DNA of 64,000 nt, from assembly GCF_933208495.1 (NCBI RefSeq), contig NZ_CAKOET010000005.1, positions 58,210 to 122,209 on the forward strand, read 5' to 3'. This stretch comes from Convivina praedatoris (lineage in GTDB: Bacteria; Bacillota; Bacilli; Lactobacillales; Lactobacillaceae). The notes beneath the pieces were generated by a model. The model searched no databases and was not told the origin of the DNA. It was given only the letters and a program-made list of their open reading frames with translations. Positions 19,534 to 30,008 of this stretch are shown here, in pieces. The position numbers and the translations under genes are program-made. Within the stretch, counting starts at the first letter, position 1. Each line of letters opens with the position of its first letter.

Positions 19534-20270
19534 TGCGAATTGATGTTTTAAGTCTATTTCCAAATATGTTTGCCCCTATGCACCAATCAATTGTGGGAAA
19601 AGCCATTGAACGGGGAAAGTTAGATTTTCAAGTAACCGATTTTCGTGATTATACGACCAATAAACATAATAATGTTGATGATTACCCTTTTGGTGGTGGT
19701 GCGGGGATGCTTTTAACTGCTCAGCCAATTTTTGATGCTATTGATCATATTGAACAGGAAGCTGGTCAGCGTGGACATGTAATTTTGATGGATCCAGCTG
19801 GTCGTAAATTTGATCACAAGGTCGCCCAAGAATTAGCTGGTTATGACCACTTAACTTTCATTGCGGGACATTATGAAGGTTATGACGAACGGATTCGTGA
19901 GCTAGTCGACGAAGAACTATCCTTGGGAGACTATGTTTTAACTGGTGGTGAGTTGGGTGCCATGGTGATGATTGATGCGACCGTGCGTTTCTTACCAGAG
20001 GTTTTAGGCAATCAGGCGAGTGCTAATACAGATTCGTTTGAAGATGGGCTATTAGAGTATCCCCAGTACACTCGACCAGCTGAGTTCCGTGGCCGAACGG
20101 TTCCGGATGTTTTGCTCAGTGGGAATCATGCCAAAATTGCCGAATGGCGGTTAAAGGAATCCTTACGACGCACTTATCTACGTCGACCAGATTTATTGAC
20201 TAACCGAACTTTAACAGCGCAAGAACGCGATTTTTTGGACGATATTAAAAGTGAAATCGAAGAGGGCTGA
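19533..20270 (+). CDS. trmD: tRNA (guanine-37-N1)-methyltransferase TrmD
   Basis: A 245-residue SPOUT-class enzyme that makes m1G37 in tRNAs read by CNN codons, preventing frameshifts. Key segments are [11 protein letters not shown] (about 51), [13 protein letters not shown] (about 109) and the trefoil-knot loop [12 protein letters not shown] (about 129). It starts on the A of the rimM stop codon, so the two are coupled. The operon order rpsP-rimM-trmD is conserved in bacteria, but rplS does not follow here. Confidence 0.97.
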   Translation: MRIDVLSLFPNMFAPMHQSIVGKAIERGKLDFQVTDFRDYTTNKHNNVDDYPFGGGAGMLLTAQPIFDAIDHIEQEAGQRGHVILMDPAGRKFDHKVAQELAGYDHLTFIAGHYEGYDERIRELVDEELSLGDYVLTGGELGAMVMIDATVRFLPEVLGNQASANTDSFEDGLLEYPQYTRPAEFRGRTVPDVLLSGNHAKIAEWRLKESLRRTYLRRPDLLTNRTLTAQERDFLDDIKSEIEEG

Positions 20271-20288
20271 AGGCTCTCTTTTATTTTT
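20261..20288 (+). terminator. Terminator overlapping the trmD stop codon
   Basis: AGAGGGCT pairs with AGGCTCTCT around a short loop, with a T-rich tail. The trmD TGA lies in the loop. Confidence 0.7.
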
Positions 20289-20310
20289 GGCCGGATCCAT
20301 AGCTAAATTA

Positions 20311-20319
20311 TGGTAAAAT
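20311..20319 (+). promoter_or_regulatory. Extended -10 promoter before rnz
   Basis: TGG TAAAAT at 20311-20319, with no obvious -35. It lies 49 bases before the rnz start, which has its own AGAGGA site. Confidence 0.5.
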
Positions 20320-20367
20320 ATTGTAGTTATACGGGATGATTGACATCATTTCAATAGAGGATAAATT

Positions 20368-21324
20368 ATGCAGCTCGAATTTTTAGGGACCGGATCAGGT
20401 CAACCTTCCAAAGGTCGAAACGTCACCAGTACTGCGCTTAAACTGTTAGATGAGCGGAATGCTGTGTGGCTTTTTGACGTTGGAGAAGCAACACAACATC
20501 AGATTTTAAAAACTAGTATTCGTCCGCGTAAGATTGAGAAAGTGTTTATTTCACACTTACACGGGGATCATATTTTCGGTCTACCTGGATTTTTGAGTTC
20601 TCGTTCGTTTCAAGGGGCTGACAAAGATGAACCTTTGACAATTTATGGACCTAAAGGGTTACGTTCCTTTGTTCAAACAGCGTTGCGAGTTTCTGATAGT
20701 CATCTGTCCTATCCCATTCATTATGTCGAAATTCAACCCGGTATTATTTTTGAAGATCAAACTTTTCGAGTAATTGCTGCACCAATGCGACACAGAATTG
20801 AATCCTGGGCTTTTCGTATTGAGGAAAAAGATCATGCTGGGGAACTTTTGGTTGATAAACTCAAACAAGATAATATTCCAGCTGGACCAGTCTATGGTCG
20901 CCTAAAAGCCGGTCAAACCGTTCAATTAGCTGATGGCCGCACGGTTAATGGCCATGACTACATTGGACCCCGACAACAGGGTCGGGTTATTACCATTGTT
21001 TATGATACCCGACCAAATCCTGAAATCGTTAACCTAGCTAAGGGTGCTGATGTTTTGGTTCATGAAAGTACTTACGGCCAAACGCCGGAAGACTTTAAAC
21101 TAGCTAAGGCTCACGGTCATTCTACCAGTGCCGATGCTGCTCGAGTAGCCAAGGAAGCTGGCGTAGGACGTTTGATTTTAACCCATATTTCAGCGCGTTA
21201 TCTAGGCCCATTGTTAAAAAATCTTATTACCGATGTTCGTCAAATTTTCCCAAACACCTATGTTGCACGGGATTTTGACATAGTAGATATTCCCTTTAAA
21301 AAGGAGCTCAATGAGTCAAAGTAA
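20368..21324 (+). CDS. rnz: Ribonuclease Z
   Basis: A 318-residue metallo-beta-lactamase-fold endonuclease that trims the 3' end of tRNA precursors lacking encoded CCA. The zinc motif [14 protein letters not shown] is at about 62, the GP-rich exosite arm [17 protein letters not shown] lies near 170, and the later metal ligands are in YDTRPN, HESTYG and GHSTSADAA. Length is typical. The 3' end overlaps recJ by 14 bases. Confidence 0.96.
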   Translation: MQLEFLGTGSGQPSKGRNVTSTALKLLDERNAVWLFDVGEATQHQILKTSIRPRKIEKVFISHLHGDHIFGLPGFLSSRSFQGADKDEPLTIYGPKGLRSFVQTALRVSDSHLSYPIHYVEIQPGIIFEDQTFRVIAAPMRHRIESWAFRIEEKDHAGELLVDKLKQDNIPAGPVYGRLKAGQTVQLADGRTVNGHDYIGPRQQGRVITIVYDTRPNPEIVNLAKGADVLVHESTYGQTPEDFKLAKAHGHSTSADAARVAKEAGVGRLILTHISARYLGPLLKNLITDVRQIFPNTYVARDFDIVDIPFKKELNESK

Positions 21325-23293
21325 TTGGCACATTTTACCACAGCCTGATTCCAAAAAGGTGCAAGTATTAGTTGATCAACTAAATATTGCTGCTTTTACT
21401 GCCGGTATATTGGTCCAGCGAGGAATTGATACCCCTGAACAGGCCTTGGCTTTTTTACGACCCAATGTCAATCAGCTGCACAGTCCTTTTGAATTCCATG
21501 ATATGGATGTAGCCGTTGAACGGATTCAAACGGCTGCTTTTGGTGGCGAAAAAATTGCCGTCTATGGCGATTATGATTTGGATGGCATGACCAGTACAAC
21601 GATTATGGTTGAGGCTCTTGAAATACTTGGCGCTGATGTGACGGCCTATATTCCTAATCGTTTTCAAGACGGTTATGGACCCAATATCGACCGTTATCGG
21701 GACCTAATTGCTAATGGCACTCAGTTAATTATTACAGTTGATAATGGGGTGTCGGGTAATGCTGCCATTGAGTACGCTCAAGAACAAGGTGTGGATGTCA
21801 TCATCACTGACCATCACGCCTTACCAGCTACGCTTCCGCCAGCTTGTGCCATTATTCATCCGCGCCACCCGCAAGGCGCCTATCCTTTTCCTGATTTATC
21901 AGGAGCCGGCGTTGCTTTTAAGGTTGCTCAAGCTCTCCTAAATGAGGATCAGCCTGTTGTTAGCTGGGAAGATTTGCCAGTTGATTTTCTTGATTTAGTG
22001 GCCCTAGGGGAAATTGCCGATATGGTCTCACTAGCGGGGGAAAATCGGACCTTAGTAGCACAAGGACTAAAACAGTTAAGTATGAGTCCTCGACCTGGTA
22101 TTCAGGCATTGTTAAAGGCGGCCAAACATGCCAGTCAAGAACCGGTTACAGCCGAAACGGTTGCTTTTAAAATTGCGCCTCGGTTAAATGCAGTCGGTCG
22201 GATTGCTGATGCACAATTGGGTGTTGATTTGCTATGTAGTGATGATCTTGAACAAGCCAAAAAATTGGCTACCCAGGTCGAGGCTCTTAATGATCAGCGA
22301 CGTGAAATCGTAGAAGAGGTCTTTGCTGCTAGTAAACAAATTGCCCTTCAAGACGACTTTAAAGATCAGGGGGTCCTCATCATCGCTGGTCAAGGTTGGC
22401 ATCAAGGAATTTTAGGGATTGTGGCCAGTCGATTAGTAGATCTATTAGAAAAACCAGTAGTGGTTTTGAGTGAAGTTGATGGTATCTATAAGGGATCTGG
22501 CCGTTCTTTTGGTGATTTTGACCTACATCAATTTATGAGTCAGTACCAAGACTTATACTTAAACTTTGGTGGTCATGCTGGTGCCTTGGGCCTGTCAGTT
22601 GATTCGGCCCAATTTGCAGATTTACAGAAACAAGTGGCCCAGGGAAGTCGTAATTTAAAACTGGTTAAAGTGCCAGTAGCAGTCACTGCAATCCTGAAAA
22701 CGACAACTTTAACGACTGATTTGTATCAACAATTATTAATTTTAGAGCCCTTTGGGGTTGATAATCCACAGCCGGTCTTTGAATTTGATCAACCACGGGT
22801 ATTGGCTAAAACGACCATGGGCGCTACGCAACAGCACCTAAAGTTAAAGTTGCCGGGTTTGCAACAACCAATCGAAGCGGTTGGTTTTAATCATCCCGAT
22901 TGGGTCCAGGCCCTAGAAAAACAGCCTTTAGATAGCTTTATTGCTAGCTTGGGCATTAATTATTTTCGTGGACAGGAGAATTTGCAGTTGTTATTGAGCG
23001 ATATAGCCGTTCAAGACCCGCATACAACTACTCAATCAGGGAATCATAAAGTACTTTTTGCCCGAGTGTACAAATTTGTCATCCAGCATCAGGACTTAAA
23101 TTTTGCACAAAATATAGGCAATGTTGCTGGGCAATTAAATTTAACTGTCGTGCAGGTGAAATTGGTGCTCCAAGTCTTTGTAGAATTAGATTTTGTTACC
23201 ATTCAAACTGGTTTTGTAATCGTCAACCATACGGCCGATAAAAAGCCACTCAGTGCCTCACCAAGTTATCGTAAATATTTACAAAATAATTAA
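21311..23293 (+). CDS. recJ: Single-stranded-DNA-specific exonuclease RecJ
   Basis: A 660-residue DHH-family nuclease. Catalytic motifs are [13 protein letters not shown] (about 76), TVDNGVSG (about 142) and the DHH motif ITDHHALPA (about 160). The DHHA1 domain contains [12 protein letters not shown] and [13 protein letters not shown] (about 420), and an OB domain follows. It degrades ssDNA 5' to 3' in repair. It is shorter than many Firmicute RecJ proteins (about 750-780), apparently at the C-terminus. AAGGAG in the rnz 3' end provides the binding site. Confidence 0.95.
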   Translation: MSQSNWHILPQPDSKKVQVLVDQLNIAAFTAGILVQRGIDTPEQALAFLRPNVNQLHSPFEFHDMDVAVERIQTAAFGGEKIAVYGDYDLDGMTSTTIMVEALEILGADVTAYIPNRFQDGYGPNIDRYRDLIANGTQLIITVDNGVSGNAAIEYAQEQGVDVIITDHHALPATLPPACAIIHPRHPQGAYPFPDLSGAGVAFKVAQALLNEDQPVVSWEDLPVDFLDLVALGEIADMVSLAGENRTLVAQGLKQLSMSPRPGIQALLKAAKHASQEPVTAETVAFKIAPRLNAVGRIADAQLGVDLLCSDDLEQAKKLATQVEALNDQRREIVEEVFAASKQIALQDDFKDQGVLIIAGQGWHQGILGIVASRLVDLLEKPVVVLSEVDGIYKGSGRSFGDFDLHQFMSQYQDLYLNFGGHAGALGLSVDSAQFADLQKQVAQGSRNLKLVKVPVAVTAILKTTTLTTDLYQQLLILEPFGVDNPQPVFEFDQPRVLAKTTMGATQQHLKLKLPGLQQPIEAVGFNHPDWVQALEKQPLDSFIASLGINYFRGQENLQLLLSDIAVQDPHTTTQSGNHKVLFARVYKFVIQHQDLNFAQNIGNVAGQLNLTVVQVKLVLQVFVELDFVTIQTGFVIVNHTADKKPLSASPSYRKYLQNN

Positions 23294-23330
23294 AATAGAG
23301 GAAAGTTAACTTTCTGTAGAGGATATATAA

Positions 23331-23864
23331 ATGAAAAAAATTGATTTGCATGATTATGTTGCAACGGTAAAAGATTACCCTGAACCAGGTATTTCCTTTC
23401 GTGACATTTCACCTTTAATGGGCAGTGGCCTAGCTTATCGGGAAGCAATTAATCAAATTCAAGAATTTGCCAAGGATTTGAATGTCGATTTAATTGCTGG
23501 TCCTGAATCACGTGGCTTTATTGTGGGATCACCGTTGGCCTATGCCCTAGGAGTAGGATTTGTGCCGGCTCGTAAAAGTGGTAAGTTACCACGGGCAGCA
23601 GTCAGTGCTTCGTATACGTTAGAATATGGTGGTATTAATGAGCTAGAAATTCATCAAGATGCTATCAAGCCGGGACAGCGGATTTTGATTGTTGATGATT
23701 TATTAGCAACGGGGGGCACAATTAATGCTACCCGAGAAATTATTGAAAAATTAGGCGGAGTTGTTGCTGGGGTGGCCTTTATCATTGAATTAGAGGCCTT
23801 GCATGGTCGTGAAAAAATCATGGAAGCCGGAGAAGTACCTTTCTTAGCATTGATGGAATATTGA
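23331..23864 (+). CDS. apt: Adenine phosphoribosyltransferase
   Basis: A 177-residue type I PRTase that salvages adenine to AMP with PRPP. The PRPP loop [14 protein letters not shown] is at about 121, the [10 protein letters not shown] segment at about 56, and the start [28 protein letters not shown] is typical. The order recJ-apt is conserved in lactobacilli. GAGG lies before the ATG. Confidence 0.97.
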   Translation: MKKIDLHDYVATVKDYPEPGISFRDISPLMGSGLAYREAINQIQEFAKDLNVDLIAGPESRGFIVGSPLAYALGVGFVPARKSGKLPRAAVSASYTLEYGGINELEIHQDAIKPGQRILIVDDLLATGGTINATREIIEKLGGVVAGVAFIIELEALHGREKIMEAGEVPFLALMEY

Positions 23865-23908
23865 TGTCCAGCATTTTTAAATCAAACTAGCAGATGGAGG
23901 ATGGCCAG

Positions 23909-25348
23909 ATGTGGTACATTGTGTATTTTTTAGTTTTATTAAACACCATTTTGGCTTTAGTAACGGTCTTTCGTGAACCACGAGATATTGCTGCTACTTG
24001 GGCTTGGATGCTAGTTTTGATTTTTCTACCAGTCATTGGTTTTTTACTGTATTCTTTTGCCGGTCGAAAACTACCTAAAAAGCGTTTATTTCGCTATCAA
24101 GCGCAAGATTTTAATGAAATTCGTAAGTTAATTGGCCAACGTTTGCAACAGTTGGCTATTCAACCGAATGAACAGCCCATTAAAAATAGCCGAGATAATA
24201 GTTTAATCACCCTATTTAATACACTTAATCAGACCTATTTAGCCCCCAATAATCATGTTCGTATTTTTACTAATGGTCCGCAGCTATTTGAACAACTGAT
24301 TAAGGATTTAAAAGCAGCTAAAGAAACAATTAATATTGAATTTTACACTTTTTACAGTGATAAATTAGGTCATCAAATTCTTGATATTTTAGTTGAAAAG
24401 GCTCGGCAAGGGGTTAAAGTACATGTAGTCTATGATAGTTTGGGATCTTTTGGGACCAGCGAATTGTTTTTTAGGCCACTACGGGCAGCGGGTGGGTATG
24501 CGCGACCATTCTTGCATACGCATTCAATTTTGTTTGATTTTCGTTTGAACTTTCGTGATCACCGTAAAATTGTGGTGATTGATGGGAAGCTGGGTTATAT
24601 TGGTGGTTATAATATTGGTGATCAGTATGTTAATCAGAGTCGTAAATTTGGCTATTGGCGTGATACCCATTTGCGGATTACTGGGCCAGCGGTTTACCAG
24701 TTACAGGGACAGTTTATTTTAGATTGGAATGCTACCGATATTAAAAATCCAATTAAGGTAACGTTAGCTGAGTATTTTCCATTGGTGTCAGCTGATGGTA
24801 ATAGTAATTTACAGATTGTTACCTCTGGTCCAGATTCGGATGAACAACAAATTAAAATGGGCTATATTCGGTTAATCCAGCTAGCCCAACGGACTTGTTG
24901 GATTCAAACTCCTTATTTAATCCCAGATGATAGTACCTACGATGCTTTGCGGATTGCGGCTAGTTCGGGGATTGATGTTCGGATTATGGTGCCATGTATG
25001 CCTGATCATCCCTTTGTTTACCGAGCTACGCAGTATTATGCCCACCAATTAGCGTTTGCTGGGGTTAAGGTTTATTATTATCGTAAGGGCTTTATCCATG
25101 CTAAAACAGTGGTTATTGATAATAAGATGGCCTCGGTTGGATCAGCTAATTTTGATTTCCGTAGTTTTAAACTAAATTTTGAAATTAATTCTTTTATTTA
25201 TGACAAAGCCTTAGCTCATAAATTAGGGCAAATTTTTGAAGAAGATTTGAAGGATTCAACTTTGGAAACTCCGGCCGATTTTGCTAAACAGTCCTGGTGG
25301 CTGAATTTTAAACAGCATTTTAGTCGATTATTAGCTCCAATTTTATAA
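23909..25348 (+). CDS. cls: Cardiolipin synthase
   Basis: A protein of about 479 residues. Two N-terminal membrane segments (1-25 and 33-55) precede two PLD domains with HKD motifs: HRKIVVIDGKLGYIGGYN (about 217) and HAKTVVIDNKMASVGSANFD (about 396). It condenses two phosphatidylglycerols into cardiolipin. ATG 23909 is preferred because GGAGG (23896-23900) sits eight bases before it; ATG 23894 lies ahead of that site. A bidirectional terminator follows. Confidence 0.94.
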   Translation: MWYIVYFLVLLNTILALVTVFREPRDIAATWAWMLVLIFLPVIGFLLYSFAGRKLPKKRLFRYQAQDFNEIRKLIGQRLQQLAIQPNEQPIKNSRDNSLITLFNTLNQTYLAPNNHVRIFTNGPQLFEQLIKDLKAAKETINIEFYTFYSDKLGHQILDILVEKARQGVKVHVVYDSLGSFGTSELFFRPLRAAGGYARPFLHTHSILFDFRLNFRDHRKIVVIDGKLGYIGGYNIGDQYVNQSRKFGYWRDTHLRITGPAVYQLQGQFILDWNATDIKNPIKVTLAEYFPLVSADGNSNLQIVTSGPDSDEQQIKMGYIRLIQLAQRTCWIQTPYLIPDDSTYDALRIAASSGIDVRIMVPCMPDHPFVYRATQYYAHQLAFAGVKVYYYRKGFIHAKTVVIDNKMASVGSANFDFRSFKLNFEINSFIYDKALAHKLGQIFEEDLKDSTLETPADFAKQSWWLNFKQHFSRLLAPIL

Positions 25349-25351
25349 AAC

Positions 25352-25382
25352 AAAAAAATGTCCATTGATATGGACATTTTTT
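25352..25382. terminator. Bidirectional terminator between cls and the leftward gene pair
   Basis: AAAAAATGTCCAT pairs with ATGGACATTTTTT around a short loop; A- and T-runs flank both sides. Confidence 0.9.
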
Positions 25383-26088
25383 ATTGGACTAAATACACCG
25401 CTTCTTGAATATTGTCTAGGCTGCGGTAGTTTTGGTTGAGTTGTTTATTTTTTTTCAATTGTGCGGTTTGCCAAAACTCAGCTGAATTTGTAGCTCCGTT
25501 GGCTTCGCCAATTACAATTAAATCGCCCTGAAAATTTTCTTGTCGCAGCCATGTTAATAGCTGATAATCTTGTTTATCGGTATCAGGAGCCCAGCTCATA
25601 ATAATCACTGACGCTGGTATTGTTTGAACGGCTATAAGGGCATCTAAGGCTTGGACCGAGCACCAAGGATGCGGACGTTGATTATCTTGATCTTGCCACT
25701 CGAGGGTATCAGTAGTTTGGATGGATTGACCCTGTTGTTGGAGTTCCGCTGAAATCAACGCATTCCCAGCCATTATTTCTAGGGCTGGGCGCCCCTGAAT
25801 AAAGGTCTTTAAATCATGGATAAAAGCCTGGTTGGGTAAGGACCAAATACCAAAGTTAACAATCAAGTACTGACGTAATTGACTAAACAAGTCATCAAGG
25901 GGCATTAACCGTGGATCTGCTAAAATAGCCTTAACACTATATGTTAGCGCTGGTAAAGGCTGAGTAGGTAATTGCTTTTGGGTTAGCCATTTTAAACAAT
26001 CCAAGACCGCTTGAATTTTATTTTGGACTGACGGTCGGTCTGCAAAAATTTGATATTGTTGCCGTAGTTGTTGTTGAAATTCATCCAC
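25381..26088 (-). CDS. Putative methyltransferase-like protein of unknown function
   Basis: About 235 residues. The C-terminal half looks like a Rossmann-type methyltransferase core: ALEIMAGNALISAELQQQG resembles a SAM motif I with an E-rather-than-D entry, and later strands are SVIIMSWAPDTDKQD and GDLIVIGEANGATNSAEFW. No catalytic motif is recognisable. GTG at 26088 is preferred because GAGG lies nine bases upstream and it gives only an 8-base overlap with the preceding gene; the longer frame to 26136 would overlap by 56. It probably forms an operon with the LURP-one-like gene. Confidence 0.6.
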   Translation of the reverse strand: MDEFQQQLRQQYQIFADRPSVQNKIQAVLDCLKWLTQKQLPTQPLPALTYSVKAILADPRLMPLDDLFSQLRQYLIVNFGIWSLPNQAFIHDLKTFIQGRPALEIMAGNALISAELQQQGQSIQTTDTLEWQDQDNQRPHPWCSVQALDALIAVQTIPASVIIMSWAPDTDKQDYQLLTWLRQENFQGDLIVIGEANGATNSAEFWQTAQLKKNKQLNQNYRSLDNIQEAVYLVQ

Positions 26089-26638
26089 GATTGGATTCCT
26101 CAAAAAAGTTATTGTAGCAAGAGTTAAGGGGAACAAAAGGTCGTCGTAGGGCTAAATTAATGTTATTGGTTTTTAAACTCCATAAATCAAGTAGGGCTGC
26201 AATGGCAATATGAATTGGTAAGTCGTTGTTACTTTCTTGGACGGTTAATTGATTATAAAGACCATCGGGTCGAAGTTCCGGTTTGACACTGAGCAAGCGT
26301 TTGGTAAGGTGATAGGTGACGTAATGATTGGTTAAAAAGTTACCAGAAATCATCCAGTTTAACTGATGAACAAAGATTAAATCGCCAAAATAACCTAGAT
26401 GAAAATTTAATGAGGCCACCGTCCCAGTTGAACTACTGATTTCAAAGCGCGGGATTAGGCCATAGGAGAGTTGCCTTAGGCGAACTAAAACCTCACCGGA
26501 CAAGCTTTGCACGGTTAACTGGTCGTCTTTTTTACCTAAACGCCCTGCCACTAGGTAGACGGCTTGAAAATTTTGATCAAAAACAATGTTAATGCCATCG
26601 TCTTGACTACGATGATGACGAAGATAGTACTTTTCCAT
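26081..26638 (-). CDS. LURP-one-related/YxjI-like protein
   Basis: A 185-residue protein. Its start, MEKYYLRHHRSQDDGINIVFDQ, followed by AVYLVAGRLGKKDDQLTVQSLSGEVLVRLRQL and PRFEIS, matches the layout of LURP-one-related proteins (a beta-barrel around a buried helix, related to scramblases). The barrel pattern covers about residues 1-110; the tail is not recognised. The role in bacteria is unknown. AAGGGGAT precedes ATG 26638. It is divergent from ung. Confidence 0.6.
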   Translation of the reverse strand: MEKYYLRHHRSQDDGINIVFDQNFQAVYLVAGRLGKKDDQLTVQSLSGEVLVRLRQLSYGLIPRFEISSSTGTVASLNFHLGYFGDLIFVHQLNWMISGNFLTNHYVTYHLTKRLLSVKPELRPDGLYNQLTVQESNNDLPIHIAIAALLDLWSLKTNNINLALRRPFVPLNSCYNNFFEESNRG

Positions 26639-26686
26639 AAGACCAATCCCCTTTTCCTTATTTTAACATGAAAGGATAATTGCACC

Positions 26687-27346
26687 ATGTTATCACATAC
26701 CAGCTGGGCTCCAGGTTTAAATGCTCAATTAAATCCAACTTATTTAAACGAGATTGCTCGTTTTATTGACCAAGTGTACCAATCCAATCAAGCAATCTAT
26801 CCACCGCGGGAAAAATTATTTGCCGCTTTGGAACAAACGCCTTTATCAAATACTAAGGTTGTAATCATGGGCCAAGATCCCTATCACGAACCTGGTCAGG
26901 CCCAAGGGTTAAGTTTTTCGGTACCTGACGATGTGCCAGCACCACCATCTTTGCAAAATATTTTAAAGGAATTAGCTACTGACATTGGTTCTCGCCCTAG
27001 TCACGATTTATCATCTTGGGCTCAACAGGGCGTTTTGTTATTAAATTCAGTGCTCACTGTGCCGAAGGGGAAGGCCAATGCCCATCGTGGGCAGATTTGG
27101 GAAGGGCTAACCGACGCCTTAATTAAAATTGCTTCAGACGATGCCAAACCAAAAGTATTTATTCTATGGGGACGCTTTGCCCAATCAAAACGTAAGTTAA
27201 TTGATGAAAGGAAACACCTAGTTTTAACTAGTGTGCATCCTAGCCCGTTATCAGCCTATCGAGGATTTTTTGGGAGTCAGCCTTTTTCTAAAGCCAATGT
27301 CTTTTTAATTGAAAAGGGGCGGAAACCAATTGATTGGCTACATTAA
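26687..27346 (+). CDS. ung: Uracil-DNA glycosylase
   Basis: A 219-residue family 1 UDG that removes uracil from DNA. The water-activating motif is [19 protein letters not shown] (about 61), [17 protein letters not shown] lies near 118, and the minor-groove loop [13 protein letters not shown] is near 185. ATG 26687 follows AAAGGAT. The pair ung-pta is conserved in many lactobacilli. Confidence 0.97.
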   Translation: MLSHTSWAPGLNAQLNPTYLNEIARFIDQVYQSNQAIYPPREKLFAALEQTPLSNTKVVIMGQDPYHEPGQAQGLSFSVPDDVPAPPSLQNILKELATDIGSRPSHDLSSWAQQGVLLLNSVLTVPKGKANAHRGQIWEGLTDALIKIASDDAKPKVFILWGRFAQSKRKLIDERKHLVLTSVHPSPLSAYRGFFGSQPFSKANVFLIEKGRKPIDWLH

Positions 27347-27375
27347 GTTTACTTTGTGAAACTAGTCGCTAGGTT

Positions 27376-27384
27376 TGTTATAAT
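27376..27384 (+). promoter_or_regulatory. Extended -10 promoter of pta
   Basis: TGT TATAAT (27376-27384) is a consensus extended -10; the start point would lie near 27391, 30 bases before pta. Confidence 0.6.
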
Positions 27385-27420
27385 AATAGTATTGAAACAT
27401 TGATTGGATAGGAGTGTCAT

Positions 27421-28407
27421 ATGGATTTGTTTGAACAGTTTAAAGAAAAGATTCAAAAGCAAACACAGACTTTAGTTTTTCCTGAAGGAGAGGATGAGCG
27501 AGTTTTAGGGGCCACAGTTCGTTTGGCCCAAGATAAGCTTGTTAAACCAATTTTATTGGGTGATCAAGGCAAAATTGAAGCAGTGGCTAAAGCCCACAAT
27601 TGGTCAATCGATCAATTAACCATTATTGATCCAAAGCAGTATCCTAGTGCCGATCTAAATGCCATGGAAGCTGCAATCGTTGCCCGTCGTAATGGTAAAA
27701 CAGATGCTGACACAGCTGCTAAGTGGGTTAAGGATGTTAACTACTTTGGTACTATGTTAGTTCAAATGGGTAAAGCTGACGGAATGGTATCAGGAGCTAC
27801 TCATCCAACTGGTGATACGGTACGTCCGGCCTTGCAATTGATTAAAACTGCCCCAGGTTCAACCCATATTTCGGGTGCTTTTATTATGCAAAAAGGTGAC
27901 GAACGTTACGTCTTTGCTGACGCTGCAATTAATATTGACGTTAATGCGGCTACTATGGCTCAAATTGCAATTCAATCAGCTCATACTGCTAAGGTTTTTG
28001 ATTTAGAACCCAAGATAGCGATGCTATCATTTTCTACAAAGGGATCCGCTAAATCAGCTGAAGTGGATAAAGTTGTGGAAGCAACTCGTTTGGCCAAAGA
28101 AATGGTGCCTGAGTTAGCCGACCAAATTGATGGCGAATTGCAATTTGACGCAGCCTTTGTCCCTCAGGTTGGTCAGGCCAAGGCGCCTGGATCTAAGGTA
28201 GCCGGTCAAGCCAATGTCTTTATCTTTCCAAGTCTAGAGGCGGGAAACATTGGTTATAAAATTGCTCAACGTTTGGGTGGCTTTGAAGCCGTTGGCCCAA
28301 TTCTACAAGGATTGGCAAAACCTGTCTCAGATTTGTCACGTGGTGCAAATGAGGAAGATGTTTATAAAGTTGCTATTATCACTGCTGCACAGGCATTGGT
28401 ACAATGA
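27421..28407 (+). CDS. pta: Phosphate acetyltransferase
   Basis: A 328-residue enzyme that interconverts acetyl-CoA and acetyl phosphate. Family signatures are LVFPEGEDERVL (about 17), DGMVSGATHPTGDTVRPALQ (about 119), MLSFSTKGSAKS (about 200) and FVFPSLEAGNIGYK-like FIFPSLEAGNIGYK (about 267). In heterofermentative lactic acid bacteria it serves the phosphoketolase route. AGGAG precedes the ATG, and a terminator overlaps the stop codon. Confidence 0.97.
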   Translation: MDLFEQFKEKIQKQTQTLVFPEGEDERVLGATVRLAQDKLVKPILLGDQGKIEAVAKAHNWSIDQLTIIDPKQYPSADLNAMEAAIVARRNGKTDADTAAKWVKDVNYFGTMLVQMGKADGMVSGATHPTGDTVRPALQLIKTAPGSTHISGAFIMQKGDERYVFADAAINIDVNAATMAQIAIQSAHTAKVFDLEPKIAMLSFSTKGSAKSAEVDKVVEATRLAKEMVPELADQIDGELQFDAAFVPQVGQAKAPGSKVAGQANVFIFPSLEAGNIGYKIAQRLGGFEAVGPILQGLAKPVSDLSRGANEEDVYKVAIITAAQALVQ

Positions 28408-28432
28408 GAACCAGTTTGGTTCTTTTTTTTTA
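28407..28432 (+). terminator. Terminator after pta
   Basis: AGAACC pairs with GGTTCT around AGTTT, followed by a long T-run. Confidence 0.88.
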
Positions 28433-28559
28433 TTTTTTTCTTTCACGCCCCATGTTTTGCGATTAAACCTAGTTAAAACCCCATCAACTGTGGCATAATG
28501 AATAGTGGTTTTACTATTATACTCGTATTAGAAAACAATCTGTATCCGGAGGGAACAAA

Positions 28560-30008
28560 ATGAATATTTTCATCAATAAAGGGATGGGTCACGGTAATAG
28601 TGGTGTCGAACATGCGCAATTTTACCGGGCCGCTCGTTTTCGTCAAAAGAATATTCCATTTAAACTAGTCTTCACTGATTTGTTGCCAGAATTGCATCAA
28701 CATATGCAAGAATGGCACTTAGCCGAAGATGAAGTGATTGGCATGTACGATTACTTATTAAGTGATGATCCTGATCAATATCTAAAAACTGGTCTAACTG
28801 AGAAATTCTCTTTCCAAGAAGACTCTTTGTGGGACTTAACGAATACACAGCGTCGTCAAGTTCGGCAAACAACTGGTAAATATCAAGAAATAATCATTCG
28901 TGATAAGCGTTATTCTGATGACAAAAAGATTTACATCGTTGATGATAGCCGCATTTTCCTGGAAAATGGGGATCATAAAATTTCTTGGCATTTCCGTGAA
29001 GTACCTTCTCGAGGGAAAGTACCAACTAATATTCATTTAAATAATTTCCGTGGTAGCGATTATCTTTTTGAAACTTTTGAAGAATTGGTTACCTTCTTTT
29101 TAGGGGAACTAGAAAATTCCTTTGATAAGAATATTTACTTTATTGATCGTGGAAATGAGAACGAAGAAGCCTTGGTTCGAGCTAAAAAGCAGGGCGCTGA
29201 TTTTAAGATTGTTGATATCGTGCACGCTGCTCATTTGGTTGAATTCCAAAACGGTCATCCACTGTTTAACAACTTCTATCAGTACATGTTTGACCACTTT
29301 GATACGATGGATGCTGTTATTACGGCTACTAAGTTACAACGTGACGCCATGAAGGACGATTTGAAAAATCAAGTTGAGGTGACTAACTTGAATAAGATTC
29401 ATGCCATTCCGGTTGGGGGAGCAGACATTAACGAACCTGCTCATCACTGGGATGGTAAGGAAGCCCGTTTTGTTACGGCTTCTCGTTTGCATCCCGAAAA
29501 GCACATTAGTCAAATTGTTAAGGCTATTGATGCTTTGCGTAAAGAGGGTTTAAACGCCACATTGGCTATTTATGGATCTGGTGCTGACGAAAAGCCATTA
29601 AATGATCTGATTACTGAATTAAACCTAGGTGACTATGTGACTGTTAAGGGGCTTAGTCAAAATGTGGTTAAGGATTTGCAAGCTTATGACGCCTTTGTAT
29701 CAGCCTCTTATTCTGAAGGATTTGGTTTGACTTATATTGAGGCTATTTCGGACGCTTTGCCAATCGCTACTTATGCTAATTTGTACGGGGCCCAAGAATT
29801 GGTCCAAGACGGTGTTAACGGAAAATTGGCTGAATTTAGTCGTCAAGACAGTGACGAAGACCAAAATGTGGTTAACTTAACTGCTGCTATGCGCGCTATT
29901 TTTGATGACTACGATCAATTATCACAGGGGGCCCACGAAGTTGCCCATGTTTATCAATCTGATCGGATTGCTGATCAGTGGCAGAAATTAGTAGAGGAGC
30001 TATCATGA
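28560..30008 (+). CDS. GtfA-like O-GlcNAc glycosyltransferase of an accessory Sec-type cluster
   Basis: A 482-residue GT-B enzyme. The N-terminal part (about 1-190) resembles the DUF1975-type domain of GtfA proteins. The C-terminal GT4 domain has FVTASRLHPEKHISQIVKAI (about 302), IYGSGADEKPL (about 340) and the EX7E-type motif SEGFGLTYIEAISDALPIA (about 384). GtfA with GtfB adds the first GlcNAc to Ser/Thr of serine-rich repeat adhesins. CGGAGGGAACAAA precedes the ATG. It heads a five-gene operon ending in a terminator at 35.0 kb. A poly-glycerolphosphate glucosyltransferase is the alternative, but the Asp genes favour GtfA. Confidence 0.75.
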   Translation: MNIFINKGMGHGNSGVEHAQFYRAARFRQKNIPFKLVFTDLLPELHQHMQEWHLAEDEVIGMYDYLLSDDPDQYLKTGLTEKFSFQEDSLWDLTNTQRRQVRQTTGKYQEIIIRDKRYSDDKKIYIVDDSRIFLENGDHKISWHFREVPSRGKVPTNIHLNNFRGSDYLFETFEELVTFFLGELENSFDKNIYFIDRGNENEEALVRAKKQGADFKIVDIVHAAHLVEFQNGHPLFNNFYQYMFDHFDTMDAVITATKLQRDAMKDDLKNQVEVTNLNKIHAIPVGGADINEPAHHWDGKEARFVTASRLHPEKHISQIVKAIDALRKEGLNATLAIYGSGADEKPLNDLITELNLGDYVTVKGLSQNVVKDLQAYDAFVSASYSEGFGLTYIEAISDALPIATYANLYGAQELVQDGVNGKLAEFSRQDSDEDQNVVNLTAAMRAIFDDYDQLSQGAHEVAHVYQSDRIADQWQKLVEELS